Positions 1-9,192 of a stretch of DNA of 64,000 bases are shown here, in pieces (positions within the stretch are counted from its first letter, which is position 1; the number at the start of each line of letters is the position of its first letter). The DNA is from Streptomyces pinistramenti. Its GTDB lineage: Bacteria > Actinomycetota > Actinomycetes > Streptomycetales > Streptomycetaceae. The DNA lies in NCBI RefSeq assembly GCF_020564935.1, contig NZ_JAJCXB010000007.1, forward strand, positions 124,001 to 188,000. Direction: 5' to 3'. A program made the translations under genes and the position numbers. The notes under the pieces were generated by a model. It was not told where the DNA came from, made no database searches, and saw only the letters and a program-made list of their open reading frames with translations.

Positions 1-393
1 CACCTCGCCAAGGAGCACGGCGTCCAGGACGCCCTCATCGGCGCGCTCTACCGCGCCCACTTCGCCGAGGCCCGCCCGCTCGACGACCCGGAAACCCTCA
101 CCGCCCTCGCCACCGCAGCGGGACTGCCCGCCGACGAGAGCGCCCGGGTGCTGGCCGACCCGACGGCCTACGCGGACGCGGTGCGCGCCGACGAGCGCGA
201 GGCGTCCGAACTGGGTGCGTCCGGCGTCCCGTTCTTCGTCATCGACCGCCGCTACGGCATCTCCGGCGGCCAGCCCGCCGAGGTCTTCCGGCAGGCCCTG
301 GAGCGGGCCCACGCGGAGCGCCCCGTGCAGATCCTGCCGGACGCGTCGGCGGAGGTCTGCGGCGACGACGGGTGCGCCGTCCCCGGGAAGTGA
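1..393 (+). CDS. DsbA-family (FrnE-like) thiol oxidoreductase, C-terminal part
   Basis: The frame is open from base 1 and stops at 391-393, so 130 C-terminal residues are visible and the start lies outside the window. The end has the FrnE/DsbA-like layout: a helical region followed by GASGVPFFVID, which carries the cis-proline loop of the thioredoxin fold, then a GGQP turn and a closing helix. The catalytic CxxC would be in the missing N-terminus. Two cysteines near the end (VCGDDGCAVPG) form a second Cys pair. The family acts in thiol-disulfide exchange or isomerisation; the substrate is unknown. The family call is good; a symbol is not justified. Confidence 0.8.
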   Translation, partial: HLAKEHGVQDALIGALYRAHFAEARPLDDPETLTALATAAGLPADESARVLADPTAYADAVRADEREASELGASGVPFFVIDRRYGISGGQPAEVFRQALERAHAERPVQILPDASAEVCGDDGCAVPGK

Positions 394-505
394 CCCGGGG
401 GCCGGCCCGCCCGCCCCCTTGCGGCCTGCGGCAACGAGGAAACGCGCGGGCCGGCCCCGCTCACCGGTCGTGGACGCGCGGCGGCCGGACGCGCAGAGTG
501 GATCC

Positions 506-1570
506 ATGCAGCGACACGAGTCACTCGGCGGGGCCGAATTCGCCCCCGAGATCCGCTACCTCAACTCCGCGTCCAGCGGCCTGCTTCCGTTGCGCGCCGT
601 CACCGCCGTGCGCGCGGCCCTCGACGAATCCCTCTCGTACGGCAGCATGGGCCGCGACTACTTCGGCCCGTCCGCCGAGGCCAGGGCGGCCTTCGCCCGG
701 CTGCTCGGGGTACCGGCCGACCGGGTGGCGATCGGCAGCTCGGTGGCGGTGCAGTCCGCCTTCCTCGCCGGAACCCTGCCGCCGGGCTCCGAAGTCCTCG
801 CCCCCGAAGGGGACTTCAGCTCCCTGGTCACCCCGTTCGCCGCCCGCCCCGGCATCACGCTCCGTACCGTGCCTCTCGACGAACTGGCCGCCGCGGTCCG
901 CCCCGGCACGACGCTGGTCGCCTTCAGCGTCGTGCAGTCCCGGGACGGCCGGATCGCCGACATGGACGCCGTACGGGACGCCGCGCGGGCGGTGGGCGCG
1001 CGCACCTACCTCGACCTCACCCAGGCCGCAGGCTGGCTGCCGATGCGCGTCACCGACTTCGACTACGCCGCCTGCGGCGGATACAAGTGGCTCCTGTGCC
1101 CGCGCGGCACGGCCTTCATGGTGTTCGGCGGGGAGCACGCGGAGCCGTGGCCGGACGCGCTGCACGCGGGCTGGGCCGCAGGCGAGGACCCGGGCGCGTC
1201 CTGCTACGGACCGGTCACCGAACTCCCCGCCACCGCCCGGCGTTTCGACGAGGCGCACGCCAACTACTCCTACGCCGGCGCCGCACAGTCCCTCGGTCTC
1301 CTCGGCGAAATCGGGGTGCCCGCGGTGCACGCGCACAACACCGCCCTGGCCGCCCGGTACCGCGAAGGGCTGCTCGCCCGCGGCATCACCCCCTGTCCCG
1401 CGCCCGGCTCGGCGATCGTCTCCGCCCCCGGCATCGCCGGCGCCGCGGACCGCCTGGCCGACGCCGGCGTACAGGTCTCCGTACGCGACGGACTGCTGCG
1501 CGCCGCCTTCCACCTCTACAACTCCGCCGACGACGTGGACCTGCTCCTGGACCTGCTCGGCAGCGACTGA
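506..1570 (+). CDS. Class V aminotransferase-fold PLP enzyme
   Basis: 354 residues. The ATG at 506 is chosen because homology-like sequence (IRYLNSASSGLLP) begins about 15 residues later; the frame is open further upstream but reads as low-complexity shadow. The N-terminus resembles the substrate-binding segment of class V enzymes, TYLDLTQAAGW supplies the PLP-ring Asp and Gln, and GGYKWLLCPRG places the Schiff-base lysine at about K194. The group includes cysteine desulfurase-like and kynureninase-like proteins. No desulfurase active-site Cys loop is evident, so a desulfurase role is not claimed. It ends 20 bp before the convergent hydrolase gene. Confidence 0.8.
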   Translation: MQRHESLGGAEFAPEIRYLNSASSGLLPLRAVTAVRAALDESLSYGSMGRDYFGPSAEARAAFARLLGVPADRVAIGSSVAVQSAFLAGTLPPGSEVLAPEGDFSSLVTPFAARPGITLRTVPLDELAAAVRPGTTLVAFSVVQSRDGRIADMDAVRDAARAVGARTYLDLTQAAGWLPMRVTDFDYAACGGYKWLLCPRGTAFMVFGGEHAEPWPDALHAGWAAGEDPGASCYGPVTELPATARRFDEAHANYSYAGAAQSLGLLGEIGVPAVHAHNTALAARYREGLLARGITPCPAPGSAIVSAPGIAGAADRLADAGVQVSVRDGLLRAAFHLYNSADDVDLLLDLLGSD

Positions 1571-1590
1571 CCCGCGCCGCCGCCCCGGGC

Positions 1591-2910
1591 TCACACCTCC
1601 CCGCGCACCGACCTGATCAGCCGGTCGAGCACCGCGCCCTCGCTCACCCGCAGGCCGTCGTGCTCCCACTCGTTGGTCACCCACACCCGCAGCCCGCGGA
1701 TCCGCTCGGCGGTCCGCAGCGCCTGCGCGGTGTCGACGTACATGTCGTCGAAGTAGACCGCGGCGGCGGCCGGCACCTCATTGGCGGCCAGCCGCCCCGC
1801 GTCGTACAGGTCCGGCCAGTCCGTCCGCTCCGCGAGCGCCTGCGCGGTCTCCTTCAGCGGACGCAGCGCAGGGTCGGTGTCGAACATCCACGGGTACATC
1901 ATCTCGCCGGTGAAATATAGCGGCCCCGTGCCGTCCAGCACCGTCCGCACGGCGAACTCCGGATGCTCAGTGAGCCCGTCCCGCACCCGCTGCGCCGCCC
2001 ACCCGGTCGGCCCCGGATCCACCGAGCGCTGCCCGTAGATCGCCTCGTGCAGCACGGCGAACAACGGCGTTGCGGCATACGACAGATGACCCTGCACGGC
2101 CTCCAGGAACGCGTCGCCCGGCTCCGGTCCCGACGGGCCCCGCACCCAGGCGTCGGCGACGAGATGGTGCAGGACGTGCGACCCGTTGCCGCTGCCCAGC
2201 ATCAGGCCCAGCGACTGGAACGCCTCGGCGGTCAGCGTCCCGCCGCCCGGCAGCCGCACCTCGTGCTCGCACAGATACTCCGCGATCGTGCGCACCGCGG
2301 CCACGTCCTGCGGATAGCGCGCGTAGTGTGCCGCGTTCTTGCGGGCGACCCGCGGATAGGCCGCGCGGTAGACGTCATCGGCGCTCGCGTAGATCCCCGG
2401 CAGCCCGCCGGTCACATACGCCTCGCGCAGCCCCTCGGGCGCCCGCGAGAGATAGGCGACGGTGCAGAAGCCGCCGAAGCTCTGCCCCAGCACGCTCCAG
2501 GGCGTGCCGTCACCGGCCAGGTGCCGGCGGAAGTGCTCGGCGTCCCGCACGATCGCGTCGGCACGGAAGTGCGCCAGGTAGGCGGCCTGCGCCTCGGGGC
2601 CGCCGCGCAGCGGGAGGGTCTGCCGGCCTGCGGGCGCCGAGCGGCCGGTGCCGCGCTGGTCGAGCAGCAGCACGCGGTAGTCGTCCAGCGCCCTGGCCAG
2701 CCAGGACTCCCGGCCCAGCGGCCGCGGGGCGGGGCAGCCGGGGCCGCCCTGGAGGTACACCAGCCAGGGCAGCTCCTCCCGTTCCCGGCCGGCCGCCACC
2801 ACCTCGCGCCCGTACACCGCGATCCGCTCACCGTCCGGAGCGTCATGATCCAGCGGCACCTCCCGCACGTGGTCCCTCAGCACGATCCCGGGCAACCGGT
2901 CGGCATGCAT
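1591..2910 (-). CDS. Alpha/beta hydrolase, proline iminopeptidase-like (S33)
   Basis: 439 residues from the ATG at 2910, which follows a GAGGAAG ribosome-binding site; a longer in-frame start at 2958 would add a basic tail lying in the terminator region and is rejected. Features are the oxyanion region YLQGGPGCPAP, the strand LLLDQRGTGRS, and the nucleophile elbow GQSFGG with Ser about 144. The likely catalytic His is in NEWEHDGLRV near the C-terminus. This is the tricorn-interacting-factor F1/prolyl aminopeptidase pattern, so the protein probably removes N-terminal residues from peptides in the cytoplasm. It lies downstream of ectD on the same strand but beyond a strong hairpin, so it is probably not part of the ectoine operon. 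Confidence 0.85.
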   Translation of the reverse strand: MHADRLPGIVLRDHVREVPLDHDAPDGERIAVYGREVVAAGREREELPWLVYLQGGPGCPAPRPLGRESWLARALDDYRVLLLDQRGTGRSAPAGRQTLPLRGGPEAQAAYLAHFRADAIVRDAEHFRRHLAGDGTPWSVLGQSFGGFCTVAYLSRAPEGLREAYVTGGLPGIYASADDVYRAAYPRVARKNAAHYARYPQDVAAVRTIAEYLCEHEVRLPGGGTLTAEAFQSLGLMLGSGNGSHVLHHLVADAWVRGPSGPEPGDAFLEAVQGHLSYAATPLFAVLHEAIYGQRSVDPGPTGWAAQRVRDGLTEHPEFAVRTVLDGTGPLYFTGEMMYPWMFDTDPALRPLKETAQALAERTDWPDLYDAGRLAANEVPAAAAVYFDDMYVDTAQALRTAERIRGLRVWVTNEWEHDGLRVSEGAVLDRLIRSVRGEV

Positions 2911-2942
2911 GCAGCACTTCCTCAACTCTCGTCGACGCACAC

Positions 2943-2984
2943 GGCGCGGCCGCCGCACGGACTTCTCCGTACGGCGGCCGCGCC
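2943..2984 (-). terminator. Terminator hairpin after ectD
   Basis: An inverted repeat pairs 2943-2961 with 2966-2984 around a CTTC loop: 18 base pairs with one mismatch (2956/2971). There is no T-run, which is usual for Streptomyces terminators. It lies between the end of ectD and the start of the downstream hydrolase and should end the ectABCD transcript. Confidence 0.75.
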
Positions 2985-3018
2985 ACCCGAATGTGCCGGC
3001 CGGGCCGGCGGCGGGTAC

Positions 3019-3918
3019 CTATCTCACCGGTGTGAACTTACGGGCACCGATGTACTCGGGACGTCTCACCGGCGCCGCGAACGGCTCCACCGCGGTGTTC
3101 TCCACGCTGTTGAAGACGATGAAGACGTTGCTGCGGGGGTACGGCGTGATGTTGTCGCCGCTACCGTGCATCGCGTTGCAGTCGAACCAGGTCGCCGAGC
3201 CGGCCGCTCCGGTGAACAGCCGGATGCCGTGCTTGTCGGCCATCTTCGTCAGGACCTCGTCCGACGGGATGCCCGCGTCCTGCATCTGGAGCGACCGCTT
3301 GTAGTTGTCCTTCGGCGTCTCGCCCTCGCACCCGACGAAGTGCAGGTGGGAGCCCGGCATGATCATCAAGCCGCCGTTGGTGTCGTGGTTCTCGGTGAGC
3401 GCGATCGAGACCGAGACCGTGCGCATGTTCGCCAGACCGTCCTCGGCGTGCCAGGTCTCGAAATCGGAGTGCCAGTAGAAGCCGGAGGCACCGAAGCCGG
3501 GCTTCACGTTGATCCGCGACTGATGGACGTACACGTCCGAGCCGAGGAGCTGACGGGCCCTGCCGACCACGCGCGGATCGGAGACCAGGCGGGCGAACAC
3601 CTCGCTGATCTTGTGCACCTCGAACACCGACCGGACGCTCTGCGATGTCGGCTCGACGATGGAGCGCGGATCCGCGCGCATCGACGGGTCGTGAACGAGC
3701 CGGTCCAGTTCGGTGCGGTACACCGCGACTTCTTGCGCCGTGAGCAGTTCCCCGATGGCGAAAAAGCCGTCGCGTTCGAAGTCGCTCAGCTCGGACGGCT
3801 GGAAGGGCCCTGCCGTGCCGGGCTGCGACCACACCACCGGATCCTTCCGCGGAGTGATCACTTCGGTGGATCCACGGGTCGGGTACAGGTCGGCGGTGCG
3901 CTCGGGTGCGGTGGTCAT
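3019..3918 (-). CDS. ectD: Ectoine 5-hydroxylase EctD
   Basis: 299 residues. EctD is a non-haem Fe(II)/2-oxoglutarate dioxygenase that turns ectoine into 5-hydroxyectoine. The EctD signature is present as FYWHSDFETWHAEDG, giving iron ligands H150 and D152, with the third ligand H251 in NAMHGSGDN. The family length is close to 300. The ATG at 3918 is preceded by a strong AGGAGAGGAAGG site. It is the last gene of ectABCD, 105 bp after ectC, so the organism should make both ectoine and hydroxyectoine as compatible solutes against salt and heat stress. Confidence 0.97.
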   Translation of the reverse strand: MTTAPERTADLYPTRGSTEVITPRKDPVVWSQPGTAGPFQPSELSDFERDGFFAIGELLTAQEVAVYRTELDRLVHDPSMRADPRSIVEPTSQSVRSVFEVHKISEVFARLVSDPRVVGRARQLLGSDVYVHQSRINVKPGFGASGFYWHSDFETWHAEDGLANMRTVSVSIALTENHDTNGGLMIMPGSHLHFVGCEGETPKDNYKRSLQMQDAGIPSDEVLTKMADKHGIRLFTGAAGSATWFDCNAMHGSGDNITPYPRSNVFIVFNSVENTAVEPFAAPVRRPEYIGARKFTPVR

Positions 3919-4023
3919 GGTGTTGCCTTCCTCTCCTCTCGTACGTGCTCTTGTCCTACGCGCGTATGCGTGCCTTCCTCAACTGCCGGACGGGGCAGAC
4001 GGGCGGCGTCCGGGGCCTGTCGG

Positions 4024-4437
4024 CTACCGGACCGCTTCCGGTTCGGGTTCGGTGAGCAGCGGGTAGACGCCGTTCTCGTCGTGGTCCTCGCGGCCGGTGA
4101 CCGGCGGGTTGAAGACGCAGACGCAGCGGAAGTCCTTCTTGATCCGCATGGTGTGCTTCTCGTGGCCGTCGAGCAGGTACATCGTGCCCGGCGTGATGAC
4201 GTGCTTCTCGCCCGTCTCGTCGTTGGTGAGCTCGGCCTCGCCCTCCACGCAGAGTACGGCTTCGATGTGATTCGCGTACCACATCGACGTCTCGGTCCCC
4301 GCGTACAGGGTGGTCTCGTGGAGCGAGAAGCCCACGCGCTCCTTGGCGAGCACGATGCGCTTGCTCTCCCAGGTGCCGGATGCGGCCTTGACGTGGCGGT
4401 CGGTGCCCTCGATGTCCTTGAAGGATCGGACGATCAC
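4024..4437 (-). CDS. ectC: L-ectoine synthase EctC
   Basis: 137 residues from a GTG at 4437 ([11 protein letters not shown] is the usual EctC beginning), with AAAGG upstream. EctC closes N-gamma-acetyl-L-2,4-diaminobutyrate to ectoine by water elimination. It is a single cupin barrel. The iron ligands known from other EctC proteins line up with E59, Y87 ([11 protein letters not shown]) and H95. The frame is open upstream inside the ectB overlap region, but that sequence is shadow. It lies 56 bp after ectB and 105 bp before ectD, consistent with co-transcription. Confidence 0.97.
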   Translation of the reverse strand: MIVRSFKDIEGTDRHVKAASGTWESKRIVLAKERVGFSLHETTLYAGTETSMWYANHIEAVLCVEGEAELTNDETGEKHVITPGTMYLLDGHEKHTMRIKKDFRCVCVFNPPVTGREDHDENGVYPLLTEPEPEAVR

Positions 4438-4493
4438 GGTGAGTCGGTGCCTTTCTGTGAAACGGATGCGGAGTGGTGACGCCCCGGGACTGC

Positions 4494-5762
4494 TCAGGCG
4501 CAGTCGCGGACGGCGCGGGCGAGGATCCGCAGACCCTCGTCCAGCTCCTCGGGGGTGGTCGTCAGCGCCGGCAGCAGCTTGATGACCTCGCTCTCCGGCC
4601 CTGAGGTCTCGATCAGCAGACCCAGGTCGAAGGCGCGCTTGGCAATCTTGTTGGCGAGGCTCTTGTCGATGGACTCCAGGCCCCACACCAGACCGCGGCC
4701 ACGGTACTCGGCGATGGCTTCGGGGTGCTCCTCGACGATGGCCTTCAGGTGTGCTTCGACGATCTCACCGCGGGCGAGAGTCTGCTTCTCCATCTGGCCG
4801 TCGGCCCAGTAGGTGTCCAGCGTCGCGGCGGCGGTGACGAACGCCGGGTTGTTGCCGCGGAAGGTGCCGTTGTGCTCGCCCGGCTCCCAGATGTCCAGCT
4901 CGGGCTTGAACAGGGTCAGCGCGAGCGGCAGGCCGTAGCCGCTGATGGACTTCGAGACGGTGACGATGTCCGGCGTGATGCCCGCTTCCTCGAAGGAGAA
5001 GAAAGCACCGGTACGGCCGCAGCCCATCTGGATGTCGTCGACGATCAGCAGCATGTCGCGGCGCTCGCAGAGTTCGGCGAGGGCACGCAGCCATTCGGGT
5101 CGTGCGACGTTGACGCCGCCCTCGCCCTGGACCGTCTCGACGATCACGGCGGCGGGGGTGTTCAGGCCGGAGCCCTGGTCCTCCAGGAGGCGCTCGAACC
5201 AGAGGAAGTCCGGGTACTTGCCGTCGAGGTAGTTGTCGAACGGCATCGGGGTGCCGTGCACCAGCGGGATGCCGGCGCCGGCGCGCTTGAAGGCGTTGCC
5301 GGTCACCGCGAGCGAGCCGAGCGACATGCCGTGGAAGGCGTTGGTGAAGGACACGATCGACTCGCGGCCCTTGACCTTGCGGGCCAGCTTGAGCGCGGCC
5401 TCGACGGCGTTGGTGCCCGTCGGGCCCGGGAACATGACCTTGTAGGGGAGGTCACGCGGCCGCAGGACGATGTTCTGGAAGGACTCCAGGAACGCCCGCT
5501 TGGCCGTGGTGGACATGTCCAGGCCGTGCGTGACGCCGTCCCGCTCGATGTAGTCGATCAGGGCGCGTTTCAGCACCGGGTTGTTGTGGCCGTAGTTGAG
5601 CGAGCCGGCCCCGGCGAAGAAGTCGAGGTAGGTGTGGCCGTCCTCGTCGATCATGCGGCTGCCCTGCGCACGGTCGAACACGGTCGGCCAGCTGCGGCAG
5701 TAGCTCCGCACCTCCGACTCCACGGTCTCGAAGACGCTCAGGTCGGGCTGGGTGATGGTCAC
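4494..5762 (-). CDS. ectB: L-2,4-diaminobutyrate--2-oxoglutarate transaminase EctB
   Basis: 422 residues from a GTG at 5762, eight bases after CTGGAG. This class III PLP aminotransferase converts aspartate-4-semialdehyde and glutamate to 2,4-diaminobutyrate, the first step of ectoine synthesis. Visible family marks are [37 protein letters not shown] (PLP-pyridine Asp) and the Schiff-base lysine K271 in [13 protein letters not shown]. Length and sequence fit EctB rather than ornithine or acetylornithine transaminases, and the operon position confirms it. Confidence 0.97.
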   Translation of the reverse strand: MTITQPDLSVFETVESEVRSYCRSWPTVFDRAQGSRMIDEDGHTYLDFFAGAGSLNYGHNNPVLKRALIDYIERDGVTHGLDMSTTAKRAFLESFQNIVLRPRDLPYKVMFPGPTGTNAVEAALKLARKVKGRESIVSFTNAFHGMSLGSLAVTGNAFKRAGAGIPLVHGTPMPFDNYLDGKYPDFLWFERLLEDQGSGLNTPAAVIVETVQGEGGVNVARPEWLRALAELCERRDMLLIVDDIQMGCGRTGAFFSFEEAGITPDIVTVSKSISGYGLPLALTLFKPELDIWEPGEHNGTFRGNNPAFVTAAATLDTYWADGQMEKQTLARGEIVEAHLKAIVEEHPEAIAEYRGRGLVWGLESIDKSLANKIAKRAFDLGLLIETSGPESEVIKLLPALTTTPEELDEGLRILARAVRDCA

Positions 5763-5884
5763 AGCATGCTCCAGGGAGATGAGTGGCGTGAGGGAGTACG
5801 AAGACTGAGGGGGTGAGGGTGTCCGGCGGTGGCACGGGGTGTGCCGGACGGCTGCGGATACGGGGACCGCGCGGGCCGGACCCG

Positions 5885-6451
5885 TCAGAACAGGGGGCCG
5901 GGCGGTGGGTCGAACGGGCCGATGAGGTGCAGCACCTCCGACTCGTGGCCCGTCTCGGGGAAGCGGCCCGCGTCGAAGAGCACCTCGCGGCGGTGCGGCG
6001 CTCCGTGCCGCTCCGCGAACGACGCGAAGAGCCGGTTGGACGCGGCGTTGTCCTGCGTGATGGTCGTTTCCACGCGGCGGACGCCCAGGTCGTGTGCGGT
6101 GCGGGTGGTCAGCCCGTCCAGCAGTGCGGCCGCCAGGCCACGGCCACGGTGCGCGTCGTCGACGGCGATCTGCCAGACGAGGAGCGTGTCAGGACGCTCG
6201 GGGCGGACGTAGCCGGTGACGAAGGCGGCCGGCTCACCCTCGGCGTCGCGTGCGACGGCAGAGGTGGTGGCGAAGTCGCGACACCACAGGAGGTAGCTGT
6301 AGGAGGAGTTGAGGTCCAGTGCCTTCGAGTCGCGGGCGATACGCCAGATCGCGGCTCCGTCCTCCACGCGTGGGGTGTCGAGCTTGAAACCCTCCGGCAA
6401 TTCCTTGATATCGCTACGGGCACGTGCATGGTCTGCTTGTGCGGCGGTCAT
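5885..6451 (-). CDS. ectA: L-2,4-diaminobutyrate N-acetyltransferase EctA
   Basis: 188 residues. EctA transfers acetyl from acetyl-CoA to the gamma-amino group of diaminobutyrate. It has the GNAT fold: DLNSSYSYLLWC is the EctA substrate-region signature, and DDAHRGRGLAAALLD carries the acetyl-CoA pyrophosphate loop (R/Q-x-x-G-x-G/A). The ATG at 6451 is chosen because a longer reading to 6514 adds an unlikely tail from AT-rich leader DNA. No good Shine-Dalgarno is seen, and the bases just upstream are AT-rich. First gene of ectABCD, 122 bp before ectB. Confidence 0.96.
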   Translation of the reverse strand: MTAAQADHARARSDIKELPEGFKLDTPRVEDGAAIWRIARDSKALDLNSSYSYLLWCRDFATTSAVARDAEGEPAAFVTGYVRPERPDTLLVWQIAVDDAHRGRGLAAALLDGLTTRTAHDLGVRRVETTITQDNAASNRLFASFAERHGAPHRREVLFDAGRFPETGHESEVLHLIGPFDPPPGPLF

Positions 6452-6905
6452 GGGAATTAAATTTACCCACGGAAAAAGGAAATTGCATCGCGAGGAGGGG
6501 TTACGCGGACACATGCCTTCATGTTATCGCGCGGGGGCGCCCGAGCGCGCGGGCTGGCCGCCGAATGTGTCGTTTTGCCCTGAAAATCTGGGGCGAAACG
6601 GGCGTTCTGTGGAGTCGGTCACAGGTCCGTAACGTCCGTGAGATGCGTCCGAATTTTGGCACTTGCCACTAGCGAAATCTTGGCGTTTGAGGTCCGGAAA
6701 AGCGGGAAGAAGAATACGGGAAGCTGTGCATTTCAAGAATTGGGAATTCGCCTCCGGAAGGTGTTCTGCGGGGCCTGTGATGGCTCCCGGAAGGACCTTG
6801 CGGGGAAAGCGCGGCAGGCATCCCGGTTTCCGTGAAATGGCCGGAGTGTTGCGGGCCGTGAGAGGGCGGGACAGGCCCGCCGCACCGTACGCATAAAGTG
6901 CCGTC
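6452..6905 (-). promoter_or_regulatory. AT-rich control region upstream of ectABCD
   Basis: This 454-bp gene-free stretch separates ectA from the divergent amidohydrolase. It is visibly richer in A/T than the rest of the window, especially 6452-6500 and 6640-6760. A perfect 5-bp inverted repeat, TGGCA-CT-TGCCA, lies at 6657-6668 and could be an operator. I cannot assign -10 or -35 elements with confidence. Small open frames here look random. It presumably holds the osmotic-stress promoter of the ectoine operon and perhaps the amidohydrolase promoter. Confidence 0.5.
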
Positions 6906-8006
6906 ATGACGTCGAAGAGTGAAGGTGCGACGCTGCACCTCAAGGGGCGGGTCCTCGCCGGGCCGGACGACGTACGCGACGAGATGTGGGTCGTCGGCGG
7001 GCGGGTCAGCTACGAGCGCCCGCGGGGAGTGCGGGACCTCACGACGGTCGAGGGCTGGGTGCTGCCCGGCCTCGTCGACGCGCACTGCCATGTGGGCCTG
7101 GACGCGCACGGCCCGGTGGACGCCGCGACCAGCGAGAAACAGGCGCTCACCGACCGCGACAACGGCACCCTGCTGATCCGGGACGCCGGATCCCCCTCCG
7201 ACACCCGCTGGATCGACGACCGTGAGGACCTGCCGCGGATCATCCGCGCCGGCCGGCACATCGCCCGCACCCGCCGCTACATCCGCAACTACGCCCACGA
7301 GATCGAGCCGGACGACCTGGTCGCCTACGTGGCGCAGGAGGCCCGCAGGGGCGACGGCTGGGTCAAGCTCGTCGGCGACTGGATCGACCGCTCGACGGGC
7401 GACCTGGAGTCCTGCTGGCCGCCCGGCGCGGTCGCGGCGGCCATCGCCGAGGCGCACCGCCTGGGTGCCCGGGTCACCGCCCACTGCTTCGCCGAGGACT
7501 CGCTCGCGCCGCTGGTCGAAGCGGGCATCGACTGCATCGAACACGCCACCGGCCTGACCGAGGACACCATCCCGCTGTTCGCCGAACGGGGCGTGGCGAT
7601 CGTCCCCACCCTCGTCAACATCGCCACCTTCCCCGACCTCGCCGCCGGTGGCGAGGCGAAGTTCCCCCGCTGGGCCGACCACATGCGACGCCTGCACGCG
7701 CGCCGCTACGACACCGTCCGGGCCGCCTACGACGCCGGGGTGCCGATCTACGCGGGCACGGACGCGGGCGGCTCGCTCGCGCACGGCCTGGTGGCCCAGG
7801 AGGTCGCCGAGCTGATGAAGGCCGGCATCCCCGCGGTGGACGCGCTCTCCGCGACGACCTGGGGCGCCCGCGACTGGCTGGGCCGTCCAGGACTCACCGA
7901 AGGCGCACCGGCCGACCTGGTGGTCTACGCCACCGACCCGCGCGCCGACGTCCGGGTACTGGCCGCACCGCGCCGGGTGGTGCTGCGGGGCCGCGTGATC
8001 GGCTGA
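6906..8006 (+). CDS. Amidohydrolase-family metal-dependent hydrolase
   Basis: 366 residues, ATG at 6906. The protein shows the amidohydrolase superfamily order: a short beta-sandwich part, then LPGLVDAHCHVG with metal ligands H60 and H62, VTAHCF, CIEHATG and the final acid in YAGTDAGGS, and a C-terminal return to the sandwich (ADLVVYATDPRADV). This layout resembles imidazolonepropionase-like and prolidase-like members that hydrolyse cyclic amides or dipeptides. The substrate cannot be told from sequence. It faces away from ectA and ends at a terminator shared with the convergent transporter gene. Confidence 0.85.
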   Translation: MTSKSEGATLHLKGRVLAGPDDVRDEMWVVGGRVSYERPRGVRDLTTVEGWVLPGLVDAHCHVGLDAHGPVDAATSEKQALTDRDNGTLLIRDAGSPSDTRWIDDREDLPRIIRAGRHIARTRRYIRNYAHEIEPDDLVAYVAQEARRGDGWVKLVGDWIDRSTGDLESCWPPGAVAAAIAEAHRLGARVTAHCFAEDSLAPLVEAGIDCIEHATGLTEDTIPLFAERGVAIVPTLVNIATFPDLAAGGEAKFPRWADHMRRLHARRYDTVRAAYDAGVPIYAGTDAGGSLAHGLVAQEVAELMKAGIPAVDALSATTWGARDWLGRPGLTEGAPADLVVYATDPRADVRVLAAPRRVVLRGRVIG

Positions 8007-8029
8007 CGGGCGGCGGGCCCGAAGCCCGC

Positions 8030-8064
8030 GAGGCCCCGCCCGGAGCGCCGGACGGGGCCTCGTT
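8030..8064. terminator. Bidirectional terminator hairpin
   Basis: The 9-bp perfect arms GAGGCCCCG (8030-8038) and CGGGGCCTC (8053-8061) flank a 14-nt loop, followed on the plus strand by GTT. It lies between two convergent genes, the amidohydrolase and the bile-acid symporter-family gene, and can serve both. Confidence 0.7.
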
Positions 8065-8076
8065 GCCGTGCGTGTC

Positions 8077-9135
8077 CTACTGGGTGCGCCGCGCGGAGCG
8101 GGCCATCCAGGCGGCGACCACCGCGCCCGAGACGTTGTGCCACACCGAGAACACCGCGGCGGGCAGTGCCGCCGCCGGGCTGAAGTGCGCGGTGGCCAGG
8201 GAGGCGGCCAGGCCGGAGTTCTGCATGCCGACCTCGAAGGCCATCGCCCGGCTGGCCGGCCGGCCAAGGCGTGCCAGCTTGCCCGCGCCGTAGCCGAGCG
8301 CCAGGCCGAGACCGTTGTGCAGCACCACGGCGACCACCACCAGGGCCGCCGCGTCCTTGATCGCCGCGGCGCTGCCGGAGACCACGGCGAGCACGATGGC
8401 GGCGATGGCGACGACGGAGATCCAGGGCAGCGCGCGCAGCACCTTGTCGACATAGCGGCCCGCCGCGAGCCGCACCAGGAGTCCGGCCAGGACGGGCAGC
8501 AGCACCGTCTTGAGGATGTCGGTGACCATCACGCCGGCGTCCACGTCGAGGAACTGCCCGGCGAGCAGCAGCGTCAGCGGGGGTGTGACGAGCGGGGCCA
8601 GCACGGTGGAGACGGTGGCGACCGAGACCGACAGGGCGACATCGCCACGGGCCAGGAACGTCACGACGTTGGACGCGGTGCCGCTGGGTGCGCAGCCGAC
8701 CAGGATCACGCCGGCCGCCAGCTGCGGCGGCAGGTGCAGCACGGTCGCGATCAGCCAGCCGAGCCCCGGCATGATCACGTAGTGCGCGACCAGACCGAGT
8801 CCCACCGCCCAGGGGCGCTTGGCGACCGCGGTGAAGTCCGGCAGGGTCAGCGTCAGACCCATCGAGAACATCACGACGCCGAGCATCCATGGCACCGCCG
8901 GCGCCCAGCCGGTGAAGTGCGAGGGCCACAGCAGGCCGACCGCGCCGGCGGCGATCACCAGCAGCGGGAAGACCGTGACGGCGCGGCGGGCGGCGCGGTC
9001 GGACGACGGGAGGTCGCCGGCCTGCGCCGGGGCGGGGGCGCCGTCGCCCGCCGGGGGCCGCGCACCGCCGTCCGTCGGCTGCGGCGGCCCGGACGCGCCG
9101 GGTTCGTTCGGGGTGTTCGTCTGCTCGGTGGACAC
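8077..9135 (-). CDS. Bile acid:sodium symporter-family (BASS) transporter
   Basis: 352 residues from a GTG at 9135. After a Pro/Gly-rich cytoplasmic N-terminus of about 60 residues come roughly nine to ten hydrophobic segments typical of the BASS/NhaA-type fold. The pieces VMFSMGLTLT and VGCAPSGTASNVVTFLARGDVALS carry the family's crossover Na+-site residues, and EVGMQNSGLA is also a BASS hallmark. Bacterial members take up organic anions with sodium; the substrate here is unknown. It follows the arsR-type gene by 57 bp on the same strand, so the two probably form a small regulated operon. ACR3 arsenite exporters are distant relatives, but the motifs here fit BASS better. Confidence 0.85.
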   Translation of the reverse strand: MSTEQTNTPNEPGASGPPQPTDGGARPPAGDGAPAPAQAGDLPSSDRAARRAVTVFPLLVIAAGAVGLLWPSHFTGWAPAVPWMLGVVMFSMGLTLTLPDFTAVAKRPWAVGLGLVAHYVIMPGLGWLIATVLHLPPQLAAGVILVGCAPSGTASNVVTFLARGDVALSVSVATVSTVLAPLVTPPLTLLLAGQFLDVDAGVMVTDILKTVLLPVLAGLLVRLAAGRYVDKVLRALPWISVVAIAAIVLAVVSGSAAAIKDAAALVVVAVVLHNGLGLALGYGAGKLARLGRPASRAMAFEVGMQNSGLAASLATAHFSPAAALPAAVFSVWHNVSGAVVAAWMARSARRTQ

Positions 9136-9192
9136 GGCCGCACCTTAACCGCCGTCTCCGTGTAGAGGGCAACGGATTCCGGATGGTGGACG

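Noticed and set aside
1963..4479. Long plus-strand open frame (838 codons) over the hydrolase, ectD and ectC
   Set aside because: It is the antisense shadow of three clear minus-strand genes, and its Arg/Gly/His/Val-rich composition is that of GC-rich shadow frames.
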